Shown here one piece after another: positions 41,919 to 52,293 of a stretch of 64,000 nt of DNA. The stretch is from contig NZ_PJMS01000001.1 of assembly GCF_002846555.1 (NCBI RefSeq), positions 5,549,501 to 5,613,500 on the forward strand, given 5' to 3'. A model generated the notes under the pieces. That model saw nothing but the letters and a program-made list of their open reading frames with translations, ran no database searches and had not been told where the DNA came from. This DNA comes from Aquimarina sp. MAR_2010_214. Its GTDB lineage: Bacteria > Bacteroidota > Bacteroidia > Flavobacteriales > Flavobacteriaceae. Every line of letters starts with the position of its first letter. The first letter of the stretch is position 1. The position numbers were made by a program, and so were the translations under genes.

Positions 41919-43040
41919 ATGAATTTTGAAATATTAGATTTTTTAATTTTAATAGGAGTAATCCAAGGATTCATTTTTGCAATCGTAATTTTATTTTCTA
42001 AATTTTTTAAGAACAAAACCAATTTATATCTAGGAATAAGTCTTTTACTTGGAGTTTTTATCAATATTCAATATTGGGCCTTACATTATGATTGGTATAA
42101 AGAACATCATAACTTTAGAATACTAGAAGATATTGAATTAGTATTGGTTTTTCCGGTAACCTTGTATTTTTATTACTTAAAATTATTAAACCCCTCATTA
42201 CAACTTAGAAATAAACATTGGGTGTTATTTGTTCCCTTTATTATATCAATTGGACTAAACTTATATATTGGCGGGCAGTTTTATTTTGATTTATACCCTA
42301 TTCACAACAAATCATGGATACCCTATTTTTATTCGATAGAGTATTACTTTTCGATCCTATTTAATTTAGCATTACTCGTAGTAGAATTCCGTTTACTATT
42401 TAAAAATACAACCAAACATCAACATGATATCAGTTATGATCTAAAATGGATACGCTTATTTTATACTTTTCATGTTTTACTCATATTTTTTTGGATTATA
42501 ACAAGTATCGTAGATTACTTTTATAATAATGATTACTCTATTATCATATGGCTATTGCTTAATATTCTTTTTTACTGGATTGGCTATCAAGGCATATACA
42601 AGTTCACCTTAGCCAAAAACAGATTCGAAATAAGAGAGATTAACAAAAAGAAAGTAAATGAAAAACAGAAAGAGGCTGTAAAATTTAAAAAAGGAGAAGA
42701 AAATCCATATTTTAAAAAATTCATACAACTTTTAGAAAGTGAAAAACTATATAGAAATCAACAATTAAGTAGAGATGATATTGCAACCAGGTTAAATATA
42801 AGTGTTGGTTATCTTTCTCAAATAATTAATAGTGTCACTCAAAAGAATTTTTCTGATTATTTAAACTTGTATAGAGTGAAAGAAGCTAAAATCATGATTT
42901 TAGACCCTGAATTTGACAACTATGATATGGTAGCAATAGGGCTTGAAGCTGGTTTTAATTCTAAATCTGCTTTTTATAAATATTTCAAGAAAGAAACCGG
43001 CCATACACCAACTACATTTAAAAGAAATCACAAAGAATAA
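41919..43040 (+). CDS. Membrane-anchored AraC-family regulator
   Basis: The 373-residue protein has about six to seven membrane helices in residues 1-230, beginning ILDFLILIGVIQGFIFAIVIL, and a C-terminal AraC-type helix-turn-helix domain (LSRDDIATRLNISVGYLSQIINSV, then MVAIGLEAGFNSKSAFYKYFKKETGHTPTTFK). This architecture is common in flavobacteria, where the membrane part is thought to sense an envelope signal. A lipocalin-like lipoprotein gene follows after ~100 bases and might be a target. Confidence 0.92.
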   Translation: MNFEILDFLILIGVIQGFIFAIVILFSKFFKNKTNLYLGISLLLGVFINIQYWALHYDWYKEHHNFRILEDIELVLVFPVTLYFYYLKLLNPSLQLRNKHWVLFVPFIISIGLNLYIGGQFYFDLYPIHNKSWIPYFYSIEYYFSILFNLALLVVEFRLLFKNTTKHQHDISYDLKWIRLFYTFHVLLIFFWIITSIVDYFYNNDYSIIIWLLLNILFYWIGYQGIYKFTLAKNRFEIREINKKKVNEKQKEAVKFKKGEENPYFKKFIQLLESEKLYRNQQLSRDDIATRLNISVGYLSQIINSVTQKNFSDYLNLYRVKEAKIMILDPEFDNYDMVAIGLEAGFNSKSAFYKYFKKETGHTPTTFKRNHKE

Positions 43041-43142
43041 ATGTAATGATAAAAGATGTCCATAATTGTTCAATTCTAACTTTTAGAGACTTCTAACTTT
43101 TAAAACCAAACTAATTTTGCTCAAAACAAAAAAAAGAATGTT

Positions 43143-43550
43143 ATGAGCAAAAAATTAATTGTTTTCGTTTTAATAGGATTAAGTATGAATTTTTCATGTA
43201 ATACTGATGATGATGTCGTCGGCACAATTAATGAAACATTTATTATTGGCCAGTGGCAATTAACCAGTTCTACCAAAAATGGAACTAATGTCGATCTAGG
43301 TACCTGTGACCTTATGGAAACGTATGTATTTGATAAATCTAATAAGGTAAGTATTACTCTTCACACGCTTAATGCAAACAACATATGTGAAGAAGGTTCT
43401 AAAACAACTTATGATTATAGCATTACTAATAAAAATCTTACCATTAGTAATAATAGTACTTTTGTAATTTCGACTTCAGAAAATGCCAAACTTATACTTA
43501 CCTCCAAAAGTTCATCAGATACTTTTGTAAATACTTATAAGAGGAAATAA
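43143..43550 (+). CDS. Lipocalin-like lipoprotein
   Basis: The 135-residue product has a lipoprotein signal (LIGLSMNFSC) and a lipocalin-like domain: FIIGQWQLTSSTKNGTNVDL, CDLMETYVFD, and TYDYSITNKNLTISN. The cysteines at positions in GTCDLM and NICEEG may pair. It is membrane-anchored on the periplasmic side; the ligand is unknown. Confidence 0.75.
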   Translation: MSKKLIVFVLIGLSMNFSCNTDDDVVGTINETFIIGQWQLTSSTKNGTNVDLGTCDLMETYVFDKSNKVSITLHTLNANNICEEGSKTTYDYSITNKNLTISNNSTFVISTSENAKLILTSKSSSDTFVNTYKRK

Positions 43551-43572
43551 CTCAAAGATATTTTGTGTTAAA

Positions 43573-43612
43573 AATGTCCAGATTTAATATGATGTTAAAT
43601 CTGGACATTCCT
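43573..43612. terminator. Long hairpin, probable terminator
   Basis: AATGTCCAGATTTAA (43573-43587) pairs perfectly with TTAAATCTGGACATT (43595-43609). It follows the lipocalin-like gene. The T-run after it is weak, so it may act as an attenuator or RNA stabiliser instead. Confidence 0.55.
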
Positions 43613-43747
43613 ATATGGTATTACCTCGAATACATAACAAATAAACTTTGTATTACACTAGGTATAATGAATATTAACAATATCTGTAACAACAAAACCT
43701 AGGGTCAGTACGTTAAGGTATTCACACATGATCATGTTATAGAACTG

Positions 43748-44308
43748 ATGAATATATTACCTAAATACGGGCTATTGCAGTTTAGAAATGCAGCGAGAAT
43801 ATATAGCAAGTCTATTATTGAAAGTCTGCAACTCTTTAAGGAAGAAACAAAATCCCTAAAAGTCTCTCTGTTTTTTTCGTATAAACACGACGAACTTGAA
43901 GAACTGGATAGCGCTATTAATTTCTTAAAAGGGTTCGATGTACTTATCTATGCAGATTATTTATTGTTAGATCAAAATACTCCAGAAAACCCAAGTAAAG
44001 CAACAGACAAACAGATACAACAAAAAACAGAAGAGAAAATAAAGGGCAACAAAAAATTTATTTTCCTTGCCACAGAAAACGCTATTAACTCCAAACGTTG
44101 TAAGTGGGAATTACGATATGCCAATACACAAAAACCTAAAGATCATATCGCTATTTTTCCTATACGAGAGGATTATACAGATTATGGTGGGGCCGAATAC
44201 CTGCAAAAATTCCCATACATTCAAAAAAGCGAAACGAACCCTGAAGGATATGATGTTAAATCTCCAAATGGGAATGTCATAGAATTAGGTACCTGGTTAG
44301 CATCATAA
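43748..44308 (+). CDS. Standalone TIR-domain protein
   Basis: The 186-residue protein has ~35 N-terminal residues followed by a TIR fold: VSLFFSYKHDELEEL (box 1), LKGFDVLIYADYLLLD, GNKKFIFLATENAINS and CKWELRYA. Glu121 in the last motif stands where the catalytic glutamate of NAD-cleaving TIR domains lies. The domain ends near LGTWLAS, so there is no fused sensor. Bacterial TIR proteins deplete NAD or make cyclic ADP-ribose signals in anti-phage systems such as Thoeris. No ThsA-like partner is next to it. Confidence 0.8.
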   Translation: MNILPKYGLLQFRNAARIYSKSIIESLQLFKEETKSLKVSLFFSYKHDELEELDSAINFLKGFDVLIYADYLLLDQNTPENPSKATDKQIQQKTEEKIKGNKKFIFLATENAINSKRCKWELRYANTQKPKDHIAIFPIREDYTDYGGAEYLQKFPYIQKSETNPEGYDVKSPNGNVIELGTWLAS

Positions 44309-44840
44309 TTAACTATTTAAAGGCCTAGAGAACACCTCACCTTATTTAAGCGGTTGCTTTCAATATTTTGTATATAGCAAAATACTGAGATCAAATTCGC
44401 ACACCACCTACAAGCTTTCTTTATTTCATTTTTCCTAAACATTTCTTTTATTTTACTCAAATATCTTCACAGTAAATCATAAAAAATTACCGATCATCTA
44501 TATTTTTTATTAAAAAAATTAAATTACAACTGGGGGGTAATATCTAATAACACGTCTTATATAATAGGCGCCATAATCAATATAAGTAATAATTGATGGT
44601 GCTAAAGTTTAATCAATTTCTATTAATAGCAGGTATACTATCTATTTATAGTACACCTCCTTTTGTATGAATTTTAGTAAAAACACGAGAATGCTTCTAA
44701 TAAAACATTTCAATCATTTTTCATTTCAGTATTTCATAAGATTCTACCTACTCGATATACTCCTCAAAACATTCAAAATTATAATTCACTAACTAAAATG
44801 TAGTATCATTTTAATTCATGTCTAATCAAATCACAATTGT
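44309..44840. other. Noncoding region upstream of the SusC/SusD locus
   Basis: About 530 AT-rich bases with no gene. A G6 run lies at about 44531 and the region just before 44841 (TAGTATCATTTTAATTCATG) may hold the promoter. I see no regulator gene, sigma or anti-sigma pair here. Confidence 0.4.
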
Positions 44841-47800
44841 ATGAGAAAACAACTCTTAATTTTAATATGTGCAGTACTGCTGTCAGGTATTGGTTATAGC
44901 CAAACTACTATAACAGGTACTGTACGGGACGTAGTAGGTCCTTTACCTGGGGCTACAATTATAGTACAGGGAACTAGAACTGGAACGACCACAGATTTTG
45001 ACGGTAAGTACACTATCGATGCAAACATTGATCAAACATTAGTTTTTTCGTATTTGGGATATGTCACGCGAGAAATACCGATAGCCAATCAAACCATAAT
45101 CGATGTTATCTTAAAGGAAGATGCAGAAGCTTTAAGTGAGGTTATTGTAACCTCTTTAGGGTTTGTAGAAAAAAGAGACAAACTATCTTCTACTTACTCT
45201 AAAATCGATGCAGACAAACTAGTGCAGCCTGTAGAAAACAAGATTATTGATGGTATAGCTGGTAAAGCCGCTGGTGTAAGTATCAGTGCCACCTCTGGAG
45301 ATCCTGGAGCAGGTTCTAATATACAAATAAGAGGAACAAGTTCTCTGGGGGGTCTAGTCAACCTCTAATTATTGTAGATGGGGTGCCCTTAAACAACGAC
45401 ACAATAGAAGGTTCTGGTAGTAGTGACACCTCTGCAGGAGTATCACAGCAATCCAGACTTAATGACATTAATCCCGATGATATAGAATCTTTTCAGGTAT
45501 TTAAAGGAGCTTCTGCAGGAGCACTATATGGAACAAGAGCACTTAACGGAGTAATTGTAATTACCACCAAAAAAGGTAAAAAAGGTAAAATGAGAATTAC
45601 TTTTTCTTCTGGTATTTCTATCGATGAAGTCTCTTACAAACATCCATTACAAAAATCTTTTGGGCAAGGTACCAATGGTAATTACAGTCCAACATCTGCA
45701 TTCTCTTGGGGAGATAGAATCTCTGATCGTAGTGGTGCAGCAGATGAAGTGGATACTTCGGGACGTTTTTTTGAATCTCTGGTTAGTAATAATATCATCT
45801 ATCCAATCGATCAAAAAAATAAAAAAGATGTATATACTGATAGTAATTTTGATAAAGTATTTGGTACTGGGATCACACTAGATAATCGTTTCACCTTAAG
45901 TTCTGGAAATGAAAAAGGCACCTATTTCTTAAGTGGAGGTCACGTAGATCAGGACGGAACAATCAAAAATAGTTTTTATAAGAAAACCAATTTCACCTTA
46001 TCTACTTCTCAGAATTTTACAGAGAGGCTTACTGCTAATATCAAAGGAAATTATATACACACTAGTTCTAACAGAATCCAACAAGGTTCTAATACTGCAG
46101 GATTATATCTGGGACTACTGCGTACTTCACCAGATTTTGATATCACAGATTATAAAGGAAATTATCATGATGGCTCTGGAACTATTGTACAATCACGTCA
46201 TCGTTCTTACAGAAGGTATCTCGGAAATAGTAACAACGTAATTTATAATAACCCCCTTTGGACCATCAATGAGCAACAAAACACAGCCAAAGTAAATCGT
46301 TTTATTGGTACAGCAGAATTAAAATATCGATGGAACGATAATATCAATTCTATCCTTAGAGGAGGTGCTGATTTTTATTCTGATAGCAGGGTGTATTTTT
46401 TTCCATACTATACGGCAAGTTCTGCACGAAGATTTGGCTTAATTAATGATGAAACCATAAATAATGAAGAGTATACTCTGGATATACTAACATCTTTTAG
46501 GTATGCGTTAACCGAACAACTAAACACTAATGTTATATTAGGTTATGGTATTAATGACAGGAGAAGAAAACGAAATTTTATTGAAGCAGATAACTTCATC
46601 GCTAATTTCAGAAAACCGTTAGATCCTGTAGAAATTTCGGCAAAAGAGAATATCTCCTCAGAGATTACCAGAACTTCGAGAAGAAATATCCGATTCTATG
46701 GTACTGCTAATTTCGATTATGCTGATCAATTGTTTTTGACTCTTGGAGGAGCCTATGAAAAACATTCTGTACTTCCTAAAAGCAATAATGCTTTCTTATA
46801 CCCAAGTGCAGAATTAGGATGGACTTTTAGTCGACTAATTAACGGTTTTGATCCTTTATCCTTTGGTAAACTCAGACTGGCTTTTGGTCAGGTAGGTAAT
46901 GTTCCTTTAGCCCATAGAGAGGAAACTGTTTTTGAGGTAGGGTCTTTTTCTACTTTTTCTGACGCAATAGCACTGGAAGATTTTGGAGGAGGATTTCAAT
47001 TCGATGAACGTCTTGGAAATCCAAATCTAAAACCAGAAATAAAAACAGAATACGAGGTTGGATTAGATCTTCGTTTCCTCACCAATAGACTTTCACTATC
47101 AACAACTTATTATAAAAATGAAACTAAAGACGTATTACTCAATATAGCAATACCCCCAACATTAGGGTTTTCTGAAATCTATGGAAATGGAGCTACGATA
47201 GAAAATGAAGGGTTTGAAGCCGAATTGAAATATGATTTTATAAAAAACAGAGATTGGAAAGCTAGTGCATCAATTAATTTTAGCACCAATAAAAATCTGG
47301 TTTCTAAGATTGAAGGAGGAGGAGTTGTTAACTTTACTTCTGGTAGTTCTATCCAATCTGTAGCCATAGAAGGTGAACCTTTAGGAGTCTTATATACCCA
47401 AGGAGCGCAACGTAATGCCGACGGTAGCCTGGTATTAGATGCCAATGGTTTCCCTATAGTAGATACAAGCGGTAACAAAGTAGTAGGAGATCCTAATCCA
47501 GATTGGTTAGGAGGTTTACAATTAAGTGTATCTTATAAAGGCCTATCGATGTCAGCATTGTTTGATACCAGTCAAGGTAATGATATGGCACAAAGAACTC
47601 GTTTCATCACTTCATACTTCGGAACTCACGGAGATGTAGGAAATACAATTACTTTAAATGAAGATTTGGTGAATTTTAATGGGGATGTTGTCCCAGCAGG
47701 TACAAGCGTAAGAGCTAATGTTGGTAACTTCGGAAATGGAAATGTCTTGCTAGATGAGAGTTATTATAGAAACCTATATGGTTTCGGAGATGGTAAATTA

Positions 47801-48067
47801 AATGAATTTGCTGTTGGAGATGCTAGTTGGACTAGATTTAGAGAACTTTCGTTATCCTATTTACTTAATTCAAAAGGGTTACAAAAAACAACAGGGTTAA
47901 GCTCAATTGAATTTACAGCCTCTGGAAGAAACTTGGTTATCTGGACCGATGTAGTTGGTATAGATCCCGATATAAACCAATTTGGAGTCGGTAGAGGAAA
48001 AGGACTGGATTATTTTTCAAATCCAGGAGTAAGAACCTATGCGTTTAGTATCAAGTTTAATTATTAA
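44841..48067 (+). pseudogene. SusC/RagA-type TonB-dependent receptor, split by a frameshift at a G6 tract
   Basis: The first frame (44841-45368) encodes the signal peptide, carboxypeptidase-regulatory-like domain (ITGTVRDVVGPLPGATIIVQ) and the start of the plug (PGAGSNIQIRGTSSLGG), then stops. The second frame (usable to 48067) begins with VDGVPLNND and holds the rest of the plug and the 22-strand barrel, ending SIKFNY. Adding one G to the G6 run at 45347-45352 restores RGTSSLGGSSQPLIIVDGVP, the family consensus, and a protein of about 1075 residues. The product would import a nutrient together with the SusD lipoprotein at 48079. The shift may be a true mutation, a switch, or a sequencing error. 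Confidence 0.88.
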
Positions 48068-48078
48068 AAAACGAAATC

Positions 48079-49494
48079 ATGAAGACTATATATAAAATAA
48101 TAGTATCCTGTATCGTAATTACGATGTTCTCTTGTGAAGATTATCTGGATGTTAACGAAAATCCAAATCAACTGGTTGAAGTCCCATCTGGTGATCTTTT
48201 ATTAAAAGGAACTCTACTTGCCAATGCACAGGTACAACAAGGACAACTGGCAAGAACATCTATGTATTATACTGGTGGACTTGTTGGATTAAATCTGGTA
48301 CAACAAACACTCTATAATTATGACTATACCCCGGGAGATTCTGATGCTGTATGGGAATTAATTTATAATGGAATATTAGTTCAAAACAAGGAAATCAGAC
48401 GAATCTCTCCTAACCTCGATTTACTGCAAGGAATCATCGATGTTAATGAAGCATTAGCTATTGGTACAGGAACATCTCTTTTTGGAGATATCCCCTATTC
48501 TAATGCAGTACCTGATAATGCCAGTTTAGAATCTCCTGATCCTACAATAGACCTGCAATCAGACATCTATAACAATTTGCAAAGTTTACTGGATGGAGCT
48601 ATATCCAAAATAAATAATGCTACTACTAATGTTGGCAGCGAAGATATTTATTTTTCTGGTAATGGTGCTTCTTGGGCTTCAGCAGCATACACTCTAAAAG
48701 CCCGATATTATTTACAAACCAAACAGTACAATCTGGCATTAAACAATGTAGTAAATGGTATTAATAACGCATCCGGAACTATGGCTTATAAACCTATTGG
48801 TACTGTCGACTCAAACAGTAATATTCTTTTTAATTTTGTAAACAGTAGTCGTGCAGGTGACATGACTGGTGATAATGCCTTTTATCGAGATCTATTAGAC
48901 CCTGCAAATACAACAAGCAGAAACAATACTAAAACAGATGAGACTGCTCGTAGAAACTATTCTTACATTAGTGGAGATGGAAATCAGGATACTGGTATTG
49001 ATGGACCATCCACTCCTATGAAATTAGTAAGCTACGAAGAAAACCTATTGATCTGGGCAGAATGTATATTACGTGTAAATAGTGACAATCAAGGAGCTAT
49101 TGATAAGCTTAATGAATTAAGAGTTTATCTGGATTCTGGAAATGCATTTAATCTTATTGATGTAGCCGATATTTTTAACTATGATCCATATGTTTTGGCA
49201 GATTTTCAAGCAGGAGGAATAGAAAACACTGATAATATAGCGGTAGACAGAGCGATTTTAAGAGAAATCATCGAAGAACGTTATGTAAGTGGCTTTCATA
49301 GTTACATGCCATTCAATGATTCCCGAAGGTTACTCAAATCTGATAGTGATGTTATTGTTCCTTTTCCATTAAATAATACCACTACCACAATCAATCCTCA
49401 ACGATTTTTATATCCGCAGGATGAATTAGATAGTAATCAAAATATCCCCCAACCCATTCCTGATTTATTTGCTCCTACGCCAGTAAATCAATAA
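48079..49494 (+). CDS. SusD/RagB-family nutrient-binding lipoprotein
   Basis: The 471-residue lipoprotein (IIVSCIVITMFSC) starts EDYLDVNENPNQ, the normal SusD-like_2 opening, and contains the tetratricopeptide-like helices (ALAIGTGTSLFGDIPYSNAV, ARYYLQTKQYNLALNNV, EENLLIWAECILRVN) and the closing RRLLKSDSDVIVPFPLN. It lies 11 bases after susC and would form the lid over that receptor. The substrate cannot be read from the sequence, and no glycoside hydrolase genes follow. Confidence 0.92.
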   Translation: MKTIYKIIVSCIVITMFSCEDYLDVNENPNQLVEVPSGDLLLKGTLLANAQVQQGQLARTSMYYTGGLVGLNLVQQTLYNYDYTPGDSDAVWELIYNGILVQNKEIRRISPNLDLLQGIIDVNEALAIGTGTSLFGDIPYSNAVPDNASLESPDPTIDLQSDIYNNLQSLLDGAISKINNATTNVGSEDIYFSGNGASWASAAYTLKARYYLQTKQYNLALNNVVNGINNASGTMAYKPIGTVDSNSNILFNFVNSSRAGDMTGDNAFYRDLLDPANTTSRNNTKTDETARRNYSYISGDGNQDTGIDGPSTPMKLVSYEENLLIWAECILRVNSDNQGAIDKLNELRVYLDSGNAFNLIDVADIFNYDPYVLADFQAGGIENTDNIAVDRAILREIIEERYVSGFHSYMPFNDSRRLLKSDSDVIVPFPLNNTTTTINPQRFLYPQDELDSNQNIPQPIPDLFAPTPVNQ

Positions 49495-49526
49495 CCGAAT
49501 TACTCTATTTTTTGAGAGTAGTAAAA

Positions 49527-49560
49527 AAACCTACGAAGTCAACTTCGTAGGTTTTTTTTA
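49527..49560 (+). terminator. Terminator after susD
   Basis: AAACCTACGAAG pairs with CTTCGTAGGTTT around a four-base TCAA loop, followed by TTTTT. The remaining ~230 bases to the next gene show nothing further. Confidence 0.85.
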
Positions 49561-49789
49561 TATAACCATAAAAAATACGATCTGATACATTTCTAATAAA
49601 AAGTAGTTAGATACATTTTAACGTTTTTAAAATAGGGCAATATAAACCTTAAATGTTGTGTATATAAATTGAAAAGTCAAAATAATTTCGTAAATATATA
49701 GAGTATTTCCTCATATGATGCAACCCTTTGACTTTTAAATTGTCATTTATAGTAGGTAATATTTATATAGGAACTAATCTATAAACATT

Positions 49790-50170
49790 ATGAAAAACAT
49801 ATTTTCAATATTTATTTTTGCTATAGTTGGGTGTATTGGGTATGCACAAGAGGCACAACTTATAGAAGATCAAAATCCTAATTACAAAGTGGCTATGAAT
49901 AAATTCTTAAAAAATAGTCAGGAATATACGTTACAACAAGGTACTACTGCACAAGAAACCTATAAAGCCATTGATCCTCTCGAAGAAAAAAGAGAACTAC
50001 GCTCATTACGAAGACAATACAGATCACAAAGAGCATACTGGAGACATGAACGAAGGTTAAAACGCATCGAAAACACCAGGTATTATGATTATGGATCTTA
50101 TTATGACCATAGATCATATGGATATAATTGGTTAACATTAGGGGTTTTGGGAGCATATATCCTTTGGTAA
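49790..50170 (+). CDS. Secreted arginine/tyrosine-rich protein of unknown function
   Basis: The 126-residue product has a signal peptide (FSIFIFAIVGCIGYAQ), a short acidic stretch, and a basic C-terminal half (REELRSLRRQYRSQR-like) ending in YYDHRSYGYNWLTLGVLGAYILW, which may be a terminal membrane segment. I do not recognise it. It lies 47 bases before the LpoB-like gene on the same strand and may belong to that operon. Confidence 0.6.
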   Translation: MKNIFSIFIFAIVGCIGYAQEAQLIEDQNPNYKVAMNKFLKNSQEYTLQQGTTAQETYKAIDPLEEKRELRSLRRQYRSQRAYWRHERRLKRIENTRYYDYGSYYDHRSYGYNWLTLGVLGAYILW

Positions 50171-50217
50171 AATCATTAAAAAACACTAATCAAAATACAT
50201 TAAATAAAAATTACAAA

Positions 50218-50802
50218 ATGAGAAAATTAATCGCTGCTATAGCAGTATTACTAGTAATATCTTTAACTTCTTCATGTGCAAGAAAAATTACACGTGTTGC
50301 TCCGGATACACAAATTGATATTAGCGGACGATGGAATGACACTGATTCACGCTTTGCAGCAGAAGAACTTACTCAAGAAGTGCTTACAGGAAACTGGATA
50401 ACCGATCATATTCAGGAAAAAGGTAAAAAACCTGTGGTTATAGTTGGCTTAATACGCAACAAATCACATGAGCATATAGAAAGTGAAACCTTTATTAAAG
50501 ATATAGAGAAAGCATTTATTCAACGACAAAAAGTTAGAGTAGTACAAGGTGGTAAAATGCGTGAAGAACTAAGAGCAGAACGTGCTGATCAACAAGACAA
50601 TGCTTCTATGTCTACTGTCAAAAAATTTGGATTAGAAACAGGAGCAGATTATATGCTTCAAGGTAATATTAATTCTATAGTTGATGCACATAAAAGAGAC
50701 AAGGTAGTATACTATCAAATTGATCTGGAGCTAACAAATATCCAGACTAATGAAAAAGTATGGATTGGAGATAAAAAAATAAAAAAGTTTGTCAAAAACT
50801 AG
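50218..50802 (+). CDS. LpoB-like lipoprotein (penicillin-binding protein activator family)
   Basis: With ATG 50218 the 194-residue lipoprotein (LLVISLTSSC) has the LpoB pattern: TQIDISGRWNDTDSRFAAEEL, PVVIVGLIRNKSHEHIESETFIKDIEKAF, LRAERADQQDNAS and GADYMLQGNINSI. In enterobacteria LpoB activates PBP1b from the outer membrane. In Bacteroidota this family usually pairs with a COG3014-type lipoprotein, which is the next gene here, and the partner enzyme is unproven. Confidence 0.88.
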   Translation: MRKLIAAIAVLLVISLTSSCARKITRVAPDTQIDISGRWNDTDSRFAAEELTQEVLTGNWITDHIQEKGKKPVVIVGLIRNKSHEHIESETFIKDIEKAFIQRQKVRVVQGGKMREELRAERADQQDNASMSTVKKFGLETGADYMLQGNINSIVDAHKRDKVVYYQIDLELTNIQTNEKVWIGDKKIKKFVKN

Positions 50803-50825
50803 TTCTTAACACTCTAAACTACATC

Positions 50826-50851
50826 AAGCTTTCTCAGGAAAGCTTTTTTGA
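50826..50851 (+). terminator. Small terminator-like hairpin between LpoB-like and COG3014 genes
   Basis: AAGCTTTC (50826-50833) pairs with GAAAGCTT (50838-50845), followed by TTTTG. It could partly uncouple the two genes. Confidence 0.6.
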
Positions 50852-50860
50852 TAATTCAAC

Positions 50861-52276
50861 ATGATCCATATAAAAATGACCTTTCGTGCTGTACTATTGT
50901 GTTGCTTTTCAATATTGCTTAACAACTGTGGTAGTTATCATACCAAGAGTGCACTTTTTCAAGAAAAAGTACAACAAGGTGATATGGAAGGTGCCATCGA
51001 AGTGATCGAGGAAAATAAATTTTTAGGAAAACCCAGAAATCATCTTCTATATTTATTAGAAAAAGGAAAACTAGCATACCTGGCAGGTAACTACACCTTA
51101 AGTAATCAGCTTTTAAATGAAGCAGATCTATTTATAGAATCTAATAAAAGAGCTATAGGAAATCAAGTTCTGGGAATTCTTTTAAATCCCGAAAAAGAAA
51201 CATATAAAGGTGAAGATTTTGAAAAAGTTGCAATACACTATTACAAAGCACTTAATTATATTTTTTTAAACAAATACGATGATGCCATTGTTGAAGCTAA
51301 ACGTATTTCATTACAACTCCAAAAAATCAATGAAAGTTATCCTCCCGAGAAAAAGAACAGGTATAATGATGATGCATTTGCTCATATACTGCAAGGTCTA
51401 TTATACGAAGCCTCAGGGGATATAAATAATGCATTTATTGCGTATCGTAATGCTGTAGATTTATTTATAGAAAATCAAGGAACTTATATAGGAGTTAATA
51501 TACCTGAGCAACTTTGCCAGGACATGTTTCATACAGCAAATTTTATGGGGTTTACCGATGAGATAGAACGCTATGAAAATCTATTAAATACTACTTATAT
51601 TCCCAAAAAAACTACTGAAGGTGGAGAAGCAGTTATTTTTTGGGAAAACGGACTGGCTCCTTATAAAGATGAAACCTTTTATACGTTTACCATCTTACCA
51701 GGTAACGAAATTGGGTTTCTAACCATTATCAATGAAGATCTCTCTTTAAATTTACCATTACCAATACCAACCGGAGGAGATAATAATTCTGATTTTTCTG
51801 ATCTAGATGTTTTTAATGTTGCATATCCTAAATATGTGAGTCAGCAATCTCTATACAATAATGCAGAAGTACAAGTGGATAGTCTATCATACCCATTTCA
51901 ATTAACACAAAACTATGAAGAAATTGCATTTAAGACTTTAAAAGATAGAACATTTAGAGAAATAGGGAAAATAGCTTTACGACTAGGAACAAAGAAAATT
52001 TCAGAATATATAGTAAAAAATCAAAATGGTGATTTAGGTGCCTTATTGGGTATTTTCAATGCATTAACTGAAGGTGCTGATACGCGCAATTGGCAAGGTT
52101 TACCTAACAAAATATTTTATACCCGAATCCCTTTAAAGAAAGGAGAAAATACTTTAGCCGTTAAATTACGTACAAATCAAGAAGTACTAACTTCTAAAAA
52201 CATCATCATACAAGGAACTGGAGGGATTCAATTTGAAAAAATCACAACCCCAAGCGTTTCTCACCCCAGTCAATAA
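50861..52276 (+). CDS. COG3014-like lipoprotein with TPR-type helices
   Basis: The 471-residue protein has a lipoprotein signal (LLCCFSILLNNC) and tetratricopeptide-like helices (EEGNTLSNQLL-type segments, then HYYKALNYIFLNKYDDAIVEAKRI and QGLLYEASGDINNAFIAYRNAVDLF). A beta-rich C-terminal half (EAVIFWENGLAPYKDE; PNKIFYTRIPLKKGENTLAVKL) follows. This is the COG3014 pattern, commonly found behind LpoB-like genes, and probably an outer-membrane assembly or cell-wall factor. ATG 50876 is an alternative start. Confidence 0.82.
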   Translation: MIHIKMTFRAVLLCCFSILLNNCGSYHTKSALFQEKVQQGDMEGAIEVIEENKFLGKPRNHLLYLLEKGKLAYLAGNYTLSNQLLNEADLFIESNKRAIGNQVLGILLNPEKETYKGEDFEKVAIHYYKALNYIFLNKYDDAIVEAKRISLQLQKINESYPPEKKNRYNDDAFAHILQGLLYEASGDINNAFIAYRNAVDLFIENQGTYIGVNIPEQLCQDMFHTANFMGFTDEIERYENLLNTTYIPKKTTEGGEAVIFWENGLAPYKDETFYTFTILPGNEIGFLTIINEDLSLNLPLPIPTGGDNNSDFSDLDVFNVAYPKYVSQQSLYNNAEVQVDSLSYPFQLTQNYEEIAFKTLKDRTFREIGKIALRLGTKKISEYIVKNQNGDLGALLGIFNALTEGADTRNWQGLPNKIFYTRIPLKKGENTLAVKLRTNQEVLTSKNIIIQGTGGIQFEKITTPSVSHPSQ

Positions 52277-52293
52277 TCAATCTTGTTTATCTT

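Noticed and set aside
44841..45368. Short independent carboxypeptidase-regulatory-like protein
   Set aside because: The sequence continues exactly with the SusC plug after a one-base shift, so it is the front part of the broken receptor gene.
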